Source: JAUWQU01 sp964564285 (GTDB taxonomy: Bacteria; Planctomycetota; Phycisphaerae; SM23-33). Taken from it: a DNA stretch of 64,000 nucleotides. The stretch's first letter is position 1; each line of letters begins with the position of its first letter. The notes under the pieces were generated by a model. It searched no databases. It was not told the DNA's origin and was given only the letters and a program-made list of their open reading frames with translations. The DNA lies in the NCBI GenBank assembly GCA_964564285.1, contig CAZMBZ010000002.1, forward strand, positions 1 to 64,000. Direction: 5' to 3'. This document shows, in pieces, positions 27,201 through 35,824 of this stretch. The position numbers and the translations under genes are program-made.

Positions 27201-28647
27201 GAAGGCAACGATTACAAAGCCAGATGGGGAACAGGTGACACAACCCCGTAAGGCTGGCTTTATCGCCCTTAAGCGAAACGGTGAGATCGCCATCCTGGAC
27301 GAAAAGAACCGCGAACTCGATAAGTTCAAGGTTGCCTACGGAACGCATATTCTGGTCAAGGACGGACAGAAGGTTCGGGCTGGCCAGAGGCTTACCTACT
27401 GGGATCCGCACCGTATCCCGATTCTTGCCGAAGCGACGGGTCTTGTCCGCTTCCAAGACATCGAGGAAGGTGAGACCGTCCGCGTCGAGGTCGACGCCAG
27501 GCGCACCGGCGGCGGGCCAAGACTCGTGGTCGTCGAACACAAGGGTGAAAAGCACCCGCGAATTGTCATAGAAGACAAGGCCGGCAAGATTCTCGACTTC
27601 CACTACCTGCCCGCCAAGGCCCGTATCGAGGTTGAAGAGGGCGATTCTGTCGAGGCCGGGCAGTTGTTGGCCCGCCAGCCGCGAGAGATGTCTGGAACGC
27701 AGGACATCACGGGTGGCTTGCCACGAGTCACGGAAATCTTTGAGGCCCGGCGCCCGAAGGATCCCGCGGCCATGGCAGAGATTTCCGGCCGGGTCGAGTT
27801 GCGTACTGACAAGCGTCGCGGCAAGATGACCGTTGTTGTCCGTAGCGAGTCGGGTATGGAGCGCGAGCACCACGTTCCGCACGACCAGCACCTGCTGGTT
27901 CACACGGGCGACTACGTTGAGGCGGGCGACCGGCTGACCGAAGGCCCGCTGGTTCCGCACAATATCCTTGCGATTCGCGGCGAGGAGGCCCTTCAGCAGT
28001 ACCTGCTGGCAGAGATCCAGTCGGTCTACCGCGGCCAGGGCCAGAACATCAACGACAAGCACATGGAGATCATTCTCAATCAGATGCTTCGCAAGGTGCG
28101 TATCGAGTCTGTTGGAGATACTGATCTTCTTCCTGGAGAAGTTGTTGACAAATTCCGTTTTCGCGGTGAGAATACTCGACTTGCCAAATCGATGAAGATA
28201 ATCGATTCAGGCGACACGTCCTTCATGAAGGGGGACGTGGTCCTGCGAGATAAGATCGAGCAGGCTAATATGGAAGCCGAGGCTCTTGGCGGCACGCCGG
28301 CCAAGACACGTCGGCCAAAGCCGGCGACGGCAAAGACGCTGCTGCTTGGAATCACCAAGGCGTCGTTGCAGTCCGAGAGTTTCCTGTCGGCGGCGAGTTT
28401 CCAGGAAAGCACGAAGGTGTTTACCGAGGCATCGCTGGCTGGCAAGGTCGATGAACTTCGTGGTCTGAAGGAAAACGTGATCCTTGGTCATCTGATTCCT
28501 GCTGGCACGAGCTTCAAGCCGTACGTTGAGATGAAGATCAAGCGGCATGTTGAGTTCGAGGATTTGCTGGCGCCTGAACGGGAAGAAATGACCGAGGCCC
28601 AGATTACTCAGGCAGTCCAGCAGGCCCTGACCGGCCAGAAGGGCTGA
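24232..28647 (+). CDS. rpoC: DNA-directed RNA polymerase subunit beta' (1471 aa)
   Basis: Large catalytic subunit. The N-terminal zinc site is [13 protein letters not shown] followed by CDRCG. The catalytic magnesium loop [12 protein letters not shown] is intact. The bridge-helix/trigger-loop region includes [17 protein letters not shown] and [21 protein letters not shown]. The second zinc site is [13 protein letters not shown], and C-terminal [14 protein letters not shown] and [11 protein letters not shown] are typical. There is no sign of frameshift or split, in contrast to cyanobacteria. Confidence 0.99.
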   Translation: [1471 protein letters not shown]

Positions 28648-28741
28648 AAACGAACAGTTACAGGGTTCCTCACGAGAGGATTGGACATATCCCGGCGAGT
28701 CCAGCAAAGGGCAGTCGGAGAGAAAACGAGGTTGCAAACGG

Positions 28742-29113
28742 ATGCCTACGATTAATCAATTGGTCCGCAAGCCGCGCGTCATTCAGAAGGCCAAGAAGAA
28801 GAACGTCGCCCTTGAGAATTGCCCGCAGAAGCGAGGGGTCTGTCTTCTGGTAAAGACCGTCACGCCGAAGAAGCCTAACTCGGCCCTCCGCAAGGTGGCC
28901 AGGGTTCGGCTGAGCAATGGCAAGGAAGTGACCGCGTATATTCCGGGCATAGATCACAACCTTCAGGAACACAGCATCGTGCTGATCCGCGGAGGCAGGG
29001 TCCGCGACCTTCCTGGCGTGCGTTACCATATCGTTCGTGGCACGCTGGACTCCCTCGGAGTCGATGCCCGGCGGCAGGGCCGCAGCAAGTACGGAGCCAA
29101 GAGGCCCAAGTAA
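28742..29113 (+). CDS. rpsL: 30S ribosomal protein S12 (123 aa)
   Basis: S12 monitors decoding in the A site. PTINQLVRKPR at the start and TPKKPNSALRK (around Lys42/43) are standard. In the second conserved loop, GGRVRDLPGVRYH carries Arg where E. coli has Lys87 (Lys88 in Mycobacterium); Lys-to-Arg here is a known streptomycin-resistance substitution. Codon CGC confirms it in the DNA. It begins the rpsL-rpsG-fusA group 95 bp after rpoC. Confidence 0.97.
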   Translation: MPTINQLVRKPRVIQKAKKKNVALENCPQKRGVCLLVKTVTPKKPNSALRKVARVRLSNGKEVTAYIPGIDHNLQEHSIVLIRGGRVRDLPGVRYHIVRGTLDSLGVDARRQGRSKYGAKRPK

Positions 29114-29178
29114 GAGCGACGCTAATCTTAACGGCTAGCATCGTAGAACCCAGAACCGAGCAATAGCGGAATAGTCCA

Positions 29179-29655
29179 ATGGCATTCAAGAGATTTACAT
29201 CTTCGGCGACCACGCTTCAGCCGGACCCCAAGTATAAAAGCAAGTTGGTCAGCAAGTTCATCAACTGCATAATGTTGGATGGCAAGAAGTGGGCCAGCCA
29301 GCGAATCTTCTATGATGCGATGGATATCATCGCCAAGAAGGTTAAGGACGAGCCGCCCGTCGAGGTCTTCAAGAAGGCCATCGAGAATGCTAAACCTCTC
29401 ATCGAGGTCCGGTCCAAGCGAGTCGGTGGTGCAACTTACCAGGTGCCGATGCAGGTCAATAGCAAACGGCAACTTTCGCTTGCTATTCGTTGGCTCCGCG
29501 ATGCGATCCGGTCAGGCAAGGGTCAGCCGATGGCGACTCGCCTGGCAAACGAACTTCTTGCCGCTTATCGCGGTGAGGGCTCTGCCATGACGGTACGGGA
29601 AAATATACACCGTATGGCCGAGGCGAATAAGGCGTTTGCGCACTTCGCCTGGTAA
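29179..29655 (+). CDS. rpsG: 30S ribosomal protein S7 (158 aa)
   Basis: S7 nucleates the 30S head and contacts E-site tRNA. Typical segments are KFINCIMLDGKKWASQRIFYDAM-like helices, GGATYQVPMQV and the C-terminal ENIHRMAEANKAFAHFAW ending at Trp as in most bacteria. Length is normal. It lies 65 bp after rpsL. Confidence 0.97.
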   Translation: MAFKRFTSSATTLQPDPKYKSKLVSKFINCIMLDGKKWASQRIFYDAMDIIAKKVKDEPPVEVFKKAIENAKPLIEVRSKRVGGATYQVPMQVNSKRQLSLAIRWLRDAIRSGKGQPMATRLANELLAAYRGEGSAMTVRENIHRMAEANKAFAHFAW

Positions 29656-30113
29656 GACGTGGCGAACGGGTAATCGCAGCAGTTTTAGTAGTATAAGTGT
29701 TACAACTTGGCGGCCGATTCCTGCTGGCCGCAAAAGGGATTTGACTGAATCGTTCGCGGAAGCAGATGGCGGTCGTGGCATTGTGGCCTCGATAGCCCAG
29801 GGCGGACGACCTCGGTGGCAGACTTTTCCGCCGGGGCTCAGAGAAGGCTGGGCAGATGTTGCGTTTCACACACGCAAAGTTTCTCAGCCGCATGAGATAA
29901 GGCAACCTGGCTGATCTGCAAAGAGCTCGCGCCGGCTCGGAAATACGCCGGAAGCGACCCAAAGATCGGTAACCGCTGAGGCCTCTCGGCGGCGTGAATG
30001 TTGTCCCCGAACTCAAACGGAATTGCCGTGCGCACAGCCCGTGTGGGCGATGCGTCTCATCTGCGGTCGGCTTTTCGCCGACAGCGAAATGCTTTTTGAT
30101 TCTTGCGCTTAAT
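29656..30113. other. rpsG-fusA intergenic region without a gene
   Basis: These 458 bp contain no convincing reading frame on either strand. A compact hairpin GTCGGC-TTTTC-GCCGAC lies at 30066-30082, about 30 bases before the fusA start, followed after ten bases by a short T-run (30093-30097). It may be a terminator or attenuator. No promoter with both boxes near consensus was found; TATAAG near 29693 lacks a good -35. Confidence 0.45.
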
Positions 30114-32189
30114 ATGGCACCCGGCTTGGACAAAATCCGGAACATCGGCATCATGGCCCACATCGATGCCGGTAAGACCACCGTTACTGAGCGAATGCTG
30201 CACTTCGCCGGCCGAACGCATAAGATCGGCGAAGTCCATCATGGAACGGCGGTCATGGACTATCTTGCCGAAGAGCAGGAGCGCGGAATCACCATCACCT
30301 CGGCCGCGACGACTTTTCACTGGGCAAAGCACACCGTCAACCTCATCGACACGCCTGGGCACGTGGACTTCACCGTCGAGGTCGAGCGGAGCCTTCGGGT
30401 GCTTGACGGGGCGGTGGCGGTTTTCTGCGGGGTTGGTGGCGTCGAGGCCCAGACCGAGACGGTCTGGCATCAGGCGGATAACTACGGCGTGCCGAGGCTG
30501 TGTTTCGTCAACAAGATGGATCGGATCGGCGCGGACTTTGATATCGTCGTTCGCAAGATACGCGATCGTTTGGCGGCAAACCCCATCGTGATGCAAATTC
30601 CAATGGGTGCCGGAGATGACTTCGTCGGACAGATCGACCTTCTCAAGCGCAAGGCATATTTCTACGATCCGGACGAAATCGCCACGAAACTTCGCGTCGG
30701 GCCGATCCCGGCCGAGTACGAAGATGAGGCGGAACTCCGCCGCCACGAGTTGATCGAGAAGGCCGTCGAGTACGATGACGACCTGATGGCGAAGTTTATA
30801 GATGACGAGCCCATCGAGGTCGACGAGGTCTTGCGAGCTTTGCGGATCGGCACGATTGCCAGCAAGTGCCAGCCGGTTTTCTGCGGCACGGCGCTGCGTC
30901 ACATGGGCATAAGGCCTCTGTTGGATGCGGTGGTGCGTCTGCTTCCCAGCCCGCTGGACGTCCCGCCTGTCGAGGGCCACGAGTCGCTGAATAGCGAGAA
31001 GATCATCCGCCGCCACGCGGACCCGGACGAGCCGTTCTCTGCCCTGGTGTTCAAGATTGCCTCGGACCAGCATGGCGGGCTCAGTTTCATCCGCGTCTAT
31101 AGCGGAACGCTCTTGCCCGGCACGCGGGTTCTCAACAGCACGCAGAACGCAAAAGAGAACATCACGCGATTGTGGGAGATGCACGCCAAGCAGCGAATCC
31201 GGCGCGACGAGGCCAGGCCGGGCGACATCCTGGCCGTGGTGGGTCTCAAGCACGCGCTGACGGGCGACACTCTGTGCGACAGCCGGCACCCGGTTGTGCT
31301 GGAACGTTTGGAGTTTCCCGAGCCGGTCATCACCATGTCCATCGAGCCGCGCACCAACGCGGAAAAGCAGCGAATGGTCGAGGCGCTCAATACTTTGCGG
31401 CGCGAGGACCCCACGTTTTTATACAATTATATTCCCGAGACGGGCCAGACCACCATTAGTGGCATGGGTGAACTTCACCTGGAGATTATTCACCATAAGC
31501 TAACGCGGGACTTGGGTTTGGATGTTCGCGTCGGCAAGCCTTCGGTAGCCTACAAGGAAACCGTTCTTGGCGGAGCCGAGACTGAGGGCCGATTTATCCG
31601 ACAGACGGGCGGGCACGGGCAGTTTGCCGTTGTAAAACTTCGTCTGGAGTCGTACACTCCGCCTGCCGGGGGCGAACCGGTCGTCTTTGAGGACCAGACC
31701 ACCGGCGGGGTGATCCCAAAGGAGTTCGTCGCGGCCGTGCGCGAGGGCGTGCATGATGCGGCGACTTCGGGTCCGCTGGCGGGCTACCCGATGTTGAATA
31801 TTCGCGTGACGCTGCTGGACGGCGAAACCCACCCGGTTGACAGCTCGGCGGTTGCATTCCAGCAGGCGGCGGCGATGGCGTTTAGAACTGCCGCAGAGAA
31901 GGCCCACCCGGTCTTCCTTGAGCCGATCATGTGTTTGCAGGTGACGGTCCCGGAGGAGTTTCTCGGGGCGGTCACGGGCGATTTGAATAGTCGCCGAGCG
32001 GAAATTCGTGAGATGGAACAGCGCGGCGTCTTTCGCGTGCTCTTCGCGGACGCTCCGCTGGCGGAAATGTTCGGTTATTCGACCAAGTTGCGGTCTTTAA
32101 CGCAGGGCCGTGGCACCAGCACGATGGAGCCGCAGGCGTACGCGGCCGTGCCGGCGCAGGTCGCCGAGAGCATTTTAAAGTATTATTGA
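30114..32189 (+). CDS. fusA: Translation elongation factor G (691 aa)
   Basis: GTPase driving ribosomal translocation. G1 is AHIDAGKTT, switch I EQERGITITSAAT, G3 DTPGHVDF and G4 NKMDR; domains II-V follow, with MGELHLEII in domain III and the C-terminal MFGYSTKLRSLTQGRGTS. The start at 30114 (MAPGLDKIRNIGIM) is chosen because upstream in-frame residues lack family character. The HHGTAVMDYLAEEQ form differs from the DGAATMDWMEQEQ of E. coli EF-G, so it may belong to another EF-G subgroup. Confidence 0.96.
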   Translation: MAPGLDKIRNIGIMAHIDAGKTTVTERMLHFAGRTHKIGEVHHGTAVMDYLAEEQERGITITSAATTFHWAKHTVNLIDTPGHVDFTVEVERSLRVLDGAVAVFCGVGGVEAQTETVWHQADNYGVPRLCFVNKMDRIGADFDIVVRKIRDRLAANPIVMQIPMGAGDDFVGQIDLLKRKAYFYDPDEIATKLRVGPIPAEYEDEAELRRHELIEKAVEYDDDLMAKFIDDEPIEVDEVLRALRIGTIASKCQPVFCGTALRHMGIRPLLDAVVRLLPSPLDVPPVEGHESLNSEKIIRRHADPDEPFSALVFKIASDQHGGLSFIRVYSGTLLPGTRVLNSTQNAKENITRLWEMHAKQRIRRDEARPGDILAVVGLKHALTGDTLCDSRHPVVLERLEFPEPVITMSIEPRTNAEKQRMVEALNTLRREDPTFLYNYIPETGQTTISGMGELHLEIIHHKLTRDLGLDVRVGKPSVAYKETVLGGAETEGRFIRQTGGHGQFAVVKLRLESYTPPAGGEPVVFEDQTTGGVIPKEFVAAVREGVHDAATSGPLAGYPMLNIRVTLLDGETHPVDSSAVAFQQAAAMAFRTAAEKAHPVFLEPIMCLQVTVPEEFLGAVTGDLNSRRAEIREMEQRGVFRVLFADAPLAEMFGYSTKLRSLTQGRGTSTMEPQAYAAVPAQVAESILKYY

Positions 32190-32242
32190 TGGGCGTTTTT
32201 GCAGGACTTTTGGGAAAAGTTAAGAAAATATTGGTCAGAGGA

Positions 32243-32270
32243 TTGACAGCCTCATAAAAATCCGTATGTT
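32243..32270 (+). promoter_or_regulatory. Sigma70-like promoter of the S10 operon
   Basis: TTGACA (32243-32248) and TATGTT (32265-32270) with a 16-bp spacer lie in the 146-bp fusA-rpsJ interval, leaving a leader of about 60 nt before rpsJ. It would drive the long ribosomal protein series starting at S10. Confidence 0.62.
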
Positions 32271-32335
32271 AAAGCGACTCGGCGCAACCGAGTGACGTTA
32301 GCGTAATTACCGGAACCCGACTGGAGAGTGTCTCC

Positions 32336-32644
32336 ATGGTGCAGGACAAGATAAGAATCAGAATGGAAGCCTACGATCATCGGGCTCTCGATTCCTCGGC
32401 GAAGGAGATTGTTGACCACGCCGAGCGGACCGGAGCTCGCGTTCGTGGACCGATCCCGCTTCCCACACGGATCGAGCGATATACGGTTCTTCGAAGCCCG
32501 TTTGTTTACAAGAAGTCCCGCGAGCAGTTTGAGATGCGGACGCACAAACGGATCATTGACATCTACGAGCCGACCGTTCGTACGATCGAGGCGTTGAACC
32601 GCCTGATCGTCCCGGCTGGCGTGTTCATTAAGATCAAGGCCTAG
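32336..32644 (+). CDS. rpsJ: 30S ribosomal protein S10 (102 aa)
   Basis: Head protein of the small subunit and, as NusE, a partner of NusB in antitermination. KIRIRMEAYDHRALDSSA, GPIPLPTRIERYTVLRSPF and THKRIIDIYEP match the family throughout. Length is standard. First gene of the S10 series, nine bases ahead of rplC. Confidence 0.97.
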   Translation: MVQDKIRIRMEAYDHRALDSSAKEIVDHAERTGARVRGPIPLPTRIERYTVLRSPFVYKKSREQFEMRTHKRIIDIYEPTVRTIEALNRLIVPAGVFIKIKA

Positions 32645-32653
32645 GGTGTGATT

Positions 32654-33313
32654 ATGCAGCCTACTATTCTGGGCAAGAAAATCGGGATGACGCAGGTCTA
32701 CGACGACAACGGGAAATTGCACCCCGTGACGGTCGTACAGGCCGGCCCATGCAGCGTCCTTCAGGTCAAGAACGCCGAGACCGATGGTTACGAAGCCGTG
32801 CAGATCGGCTTTGGCGACGTCAAGCCCCACCGAGCGGCCAAGCCGCAGATCGGGCATGCCGCGAAGGCACAGTGCGGCCCGAAGAAGTTCGTTCGGGAGG
32901 TCCGCCTGACCGAAGCTGCTGACGGCGTCGAGCCGGGGCAGGAAATCACGGTCGAGGCCTTCGACGGCGTGGCTTTCGTGGACGTGACGGGCATGACCAA
33001 GGGCTTTGGCTTCCAGGGCGGCATGAAGCGTTACGGCTTTAAGGGCCAGTTGGCTTCGCACGGTGTGGAACGCAAGCACCGCAGCCCCGGATCGATTTCG
33101 TCTCACGGCACCAACCTCGGTACCGGCCCGAAGCCCAAAAAGGGCAAGCGTATGGCCGGGCACATGGGCGCGGTAAGCCGGACCACCCGCAATCACCGCC
33201 TCATTGGCGTTGACAAGGAAAACAGTCTTCTGTTGATCAAGGGCTCGGTGCCCGGAGCAAACGGCGGGTTCGTTTACATTCGCAAGAGCAAGACGGCCAA
33301 GGCCGGCGCATAG
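32654..33313 (+). CDS. rplC: 50S ribosomal protein L3 (219 aa)
   Basis: Early-assembly protein near the peptidyl transferase centre. The N-terminus ILGKKIGMTQVYDDNGK and the central loop with GFGFQGGMKRYGFKG, then HGVERKHRSPGSIS and GKRMAGHMG, identify it. ATG 32654 with AGGGTG five bases upstream is preferred to GTG 32648. Follows rpsJ directly. Confidence 0.97.
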   Translation: MQPTILGKKIGMTQVYDDNGKLHPVTVVQAGPCSVLQVKNAETDGYEAVQIGFGDVKPHRAAKPQIGHAAKAQCGPKKFVREVRLTEAADGVEPGQEITVEAFDGVAFVDVTGMTKGFGFQGGMKRYGFKGQLASHGVERKHRSPGSISSHGTNLGTGPKPKKGKRMAGHMGAVSRTTRNHRLIGVDKENSLLLIKGSVPGANGGFVYIRKSKTAKAGA

Positions 33314-33321
33314 CCCACGGG

Positions 33322-33957
33322 ATGGCAACCATGTTGGAAGTTCCAGTATACGACATTCAGGGCAAGCAGGTAGACACGCTTGAAGTCGATGAAAATGACT
33401 TCGGCGGCTATGTCAACGAGGACCTGCTCAAGCAAGCTGTTGTGGCCTACCATGCCAACAAGCGGCAGGGCTCGGCATCTACGCTTACCCGAGGTATGGT
33501 CTCCGGCACGACCGCCAAGGCCTTCAAGCAGAAGGGTACCGGCCGAGCCAGGCGAGGCGACATGAAGACGCCTATTCTTCGTGGCGGCGGAAACGCTTTC
33601 GCCAAGAGTCCGCGTGATTTCCGCAAGAAAATGCCCCGCAAGATGAGGCAGAAGGCTCTTCAGTCGGCCATCCTTGCTAAGATGCTCGGGCAGGATCTTA
33701 TAGTGCTTCAGGGCCTGTCGATCACCGAACCCAAGACCAAGGCTCTGGTTGGCATTCTCAAGAACCTCAAGGTCAACCGCAAATGCCTGCTGGCCCTGGC
33801 CGACCGCGACTCGAACGTTCACCTTAGCTCGCGTAACATCGCGGACCTCACGGTGCGTACTGCTGGGGAACTCAACGCGTTTGACGTAGCGACCCGCCAG
33901 AAGATGATCGTCACCAGCGAGGCTATGACAGCCCTATGCGGCAAGGAGGCTGAGTGA
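33322..33957 (+). CDS. rplD: 50S ribosomal protein L4 (211 aa)
   Basis: Lines the peptide exit tunnel and in some bacteria represses the S10 operon. The tunnel loop is visible as KQKGTGRARRGDMKTPILRG. The N-terminal strand MLEVPVYDIQG suggests that ATG 33331 may be the true start, as GGGATGG lies six bases before it; the longer form is given here. It overlaps rplW by one base. Confidence 0.94.
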   Translation: MATMLEVPVYDIQGKQVDTLEVDENDFGGYVNEDLLKQAVVAYHANKRQGSASTLTRGMVSGTTAKAFKQKGTGRARRGDMKTPILRGGGNAFAKSPRDFRKKMPRKMRQKALQSAILAKMLGQDLIVLQGLSITEPKTKALVGILKNLKVNRKCLLALADRDSNVHLSSRNIADLTVRTAGELNAFDVATRQKMIVTSEAMTALCGKEAE

Positions 33958-34247
33958 TGAAGAAAGACAACACCTACAGCATTATTATCAAGCCGCTGGT
34001 GACCGAGAAGGGCACGCACCAGTCGCAGGCTTTAAACGCATACTCGTTCGAGGTGGCGACTTGGGCCAACAAGACCCAGATTAAGCAGGCCGTCGAGAAC
34101 ATCTACGACGTAAAGGTCCTCGGGGTACGGACGTCAACTCGTCACGGTAAGCCCCGTCGGACACGTATTAACAGCATGAGTGCGACCAAGCACTGGAAAA
34201 AGGCAGTGGTGGTTCTTCACGACGACTACCATATCGACCTGTTCTAG
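33957..34247 (+). CDS. rplW: 50S ribosomal protein L23 (96 aa)
   Basis: Docking site at the tunnel exit for trigger factor, SRP and SecA. IIIKPLVTEKGTHQSQ, NAYSFEVATWANKTQIKQAV and VRTSTRHGKPRR are typical. AGGAGG at 33944-33949, seven bases upstream of ATG 33957, decides the start over GTG 33954; the stop of rplD and this start share a base (TGATG). Confidence 0.95.
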   Translation: MKKDNTYSIIIKPLVTEKGTHQSQALNAYSFEVATWANKTQIKQAVENIYDVKVLGVRTSTRHGKPRRTRINSMSATKHWKKAVVVLHDDYHIDLF

Positions 34248-34267
34248 CCAACCGCGGGATAAGCAAG

Positions 34268-35122
34268 ATGGCAATTAAGACATACAAGCGGACATCTGCG
34301 GGCCGGCGAAACAGCTCGGTCAATACGCACGAAGAAGTCACCGCGAAAAAGCCGGAGAAGTCGCTGCTGCGTCCGCTCAAGAAGCACGGCGGGCGAAACT
34401 TCAGCGGCAAGATCACCTGCCGACACAAGGGCGGTGGCAACAAGAGGCACTATCGCCTTATCGACTTCAAACGCAACAAAGACGACCAGGCTGCCGAGGT
34501 CATGACGATCGAGTACGACCCGAATCGCACGTGCCATATAGCGTTGGTGCAGTACGAAGATGGCGAGAAGCGATACATGCTCGCGCCTCAGGGTCTGGAG
34601 GTCGGCACGAAGGTTTCTTCCGGCGACGAAGGCGTCGAGCCGCGAGTGGGCAACTGTATGCCGCTTTCGAAGATTCCGTCGGGCATGGAAGTCCACAATA
34701 TCGAGATGATGCCCGGTCAGGGCGGCAAGATGGTACGCACGGCTGGAGCATCAGCTCGTTTGGCGGCGAAGGATAGTGGGATGGCCCACCTGATTTTGCC
34801 TTCGGGCGAGACTCGTATGGTTAATGCAAAGTGCCGCGCGACGATAGGGCGGGTAGGCAACTCGCTGCATCAGGGCGTTCGCATCGGCAAGGCTGGACGA
34901 AAGCGTCACATGGGCATCAGGCCGACGGTCCGAGGTTCGGCGATGAACCCGGTCGCCCACCCGATGGGTGGTGGCGAAGGACGACGTAGTGGCGGGCGTC
35001 ACCCCACGAGCCCGACCGGCAAGCTGTCCAAGGGCGGCAAGACGCGTGCGCGTCGCAAGGCATCGAATAAGCTTATATTGCGGCGCCGCAAAAATGGTCG
35101 CGGGCGGCAACTGGTTCTGTAA
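34268..35122 (+). CDS. rplB: 50S ribosomal protein L2 (284 aa)
   Basis: Binds 23S rRNA and bridges subunits near the peptidyl transferase centre. GGNKRHYRLIDFKR and the C-terminal AMNPVAHPMGGGEGR identify it. The functionally important His (His229 in E. coli) is kept; the preceding Asp228 is Ala and the following His231 is Met. Length is slightly above the E. coli 273 aa. Confidence 0.97.
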   Translation: MAIKTYKRTSAGRRNSSVNTHEEVTAKKPEKSLLRPLKKHGGRNFSGKITCRHKGGGNKRHYRLIDFKRNKDDQAAEVMTIEYDPNRTCHIALVQYEDGEKRYMLAPQGLEVGTKVSSGDEGVEPRVGNCMPLSKIPSGMEVHNIEMMPGQGGKMVRTAGASARLAAKDSGMAHLILPSGETRMVNAKCRATIGRVGNSLHQGVRIGKAGRKRHMGIRPTVRGSAMNPVAHPMGGGEGRRSGGRHPTSPTGKLSKGGKTRARRKASNKLILRRRKNGRGRQLVL

Positions 35123-35140
35123 GGCAGGAGCGAGCAAGCA

Positions 35141-35410
35141 ATGACTCGTAGCGCAAAAAAAGGTCCGTTCGTAAACGAGAAGCTCTACAGGAAGGTTCAA
35201 CTGGCCGAGCAGCTTGGCCGGCGCGAGCCGATTAAGACCTGGGCGAGAGCTTGCACGATCGTGCCGGAATTTATCGGGTGCAACTTTATGGTGCACAACG
35301 GCAAGGTTTTCCACAAGGTTTTCGTCACCGAGGACATGGTGGGGCACAAGCTGGGCGAGTTCAGCCCCACGCGAATGTTCCGCGGTCACAGTGGCGGTAA
35401 GCGACGCTAG
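35141..35410 (+). CDS. rpsS: 30S ribosomal protein S19 (89 aa)
   Basis: Head protein that with S13 contacts tRNA and bridges to the 50S. RSAKKGPFVNEKLYRKV, TWARACTIVPEFIGCNF and EFSPTRMFRGHSG are the family pattern. Standard length. Lies between rplB and rplV in conserved order. Confidence 0.96.
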   Translation: MTRSAKKGPFVNEKLYRKVQLAEQLGRREPIKTWARACTIVPEFIGCNFMVHNGKVFHKVFVTEDMVGHKLGEFSPTRMFRGHSGGKRR

Positions 35411-35456
35411 GTAGGCGTCCGCCGGGCTTTTGCAAAGGACAATGGAGCAGCAGGCG

Positions 35457-35792
35457 ATGGCTTGGATTGCAAAACATAAATACGCCCGTATCAGTGCCCG
35501 TAAAGTACGGCTGATTGCGGATTTGATTCGCGGCAGGGATGTTCAGGACGCGCTTAATATCCTGAAGTTCACGCCAAATCGTGCGGCGGTAATGGTCTCG
35601 AAGGTCCTTAACAGCGCGATTGCCAACGCCAACGAAGCGGAGGCCGATGTCGAGAGCCTTTTCGTTGACCGGGCCTTCGTGGACGAGGGTCCGACCATCA
35701 AGCGATGGCAGCCCAAAGATCGCGGCAGGGCTAACCCGATCATGAAGCGGACTAGCCACATTACCGTGGTGGTTGAACAGGAAGCCGAGTAG
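35457..35792 (+). CDS. rplV: 50S ribosomal protein L22 (111 aa)
   Basis: Its beta hairpin reaches the tunnel constriction with L4. KYARISARKVRLIADLIRG at the N-terminus and the hairpin DEGPTIKRWQPKDRGRA, then KRTSHITVVV, are seen. ATG 35457 with GGAG nine bases upstream is chosen; 35442 and TTG 35430 are in frame but with poor ribosome-binding spacing. Confidence 0.95.
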   Translation: MAWIAKHKYARISARKVRLIADLIRGRDVQDALNILKFTPNRAAVMVSKVLNSAIANANEAEADVESLFVDRAFVDEGPTIKRWQPKDRGRANPIMKRTSHITVVVEQEAE

Positions 35793-35824
35793 CCAGTCAA
35801 AAAAAGCACAGTAGCGAGGCAGTT

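Noticed and set aside
24535..28062. 1,175-codon open frame on the minus strand
   Set aside because: It lies wholly antisense to rpoC. GC-rich third positions of the real gene create stop-free antisense frames; the translation has no recognisable domain.
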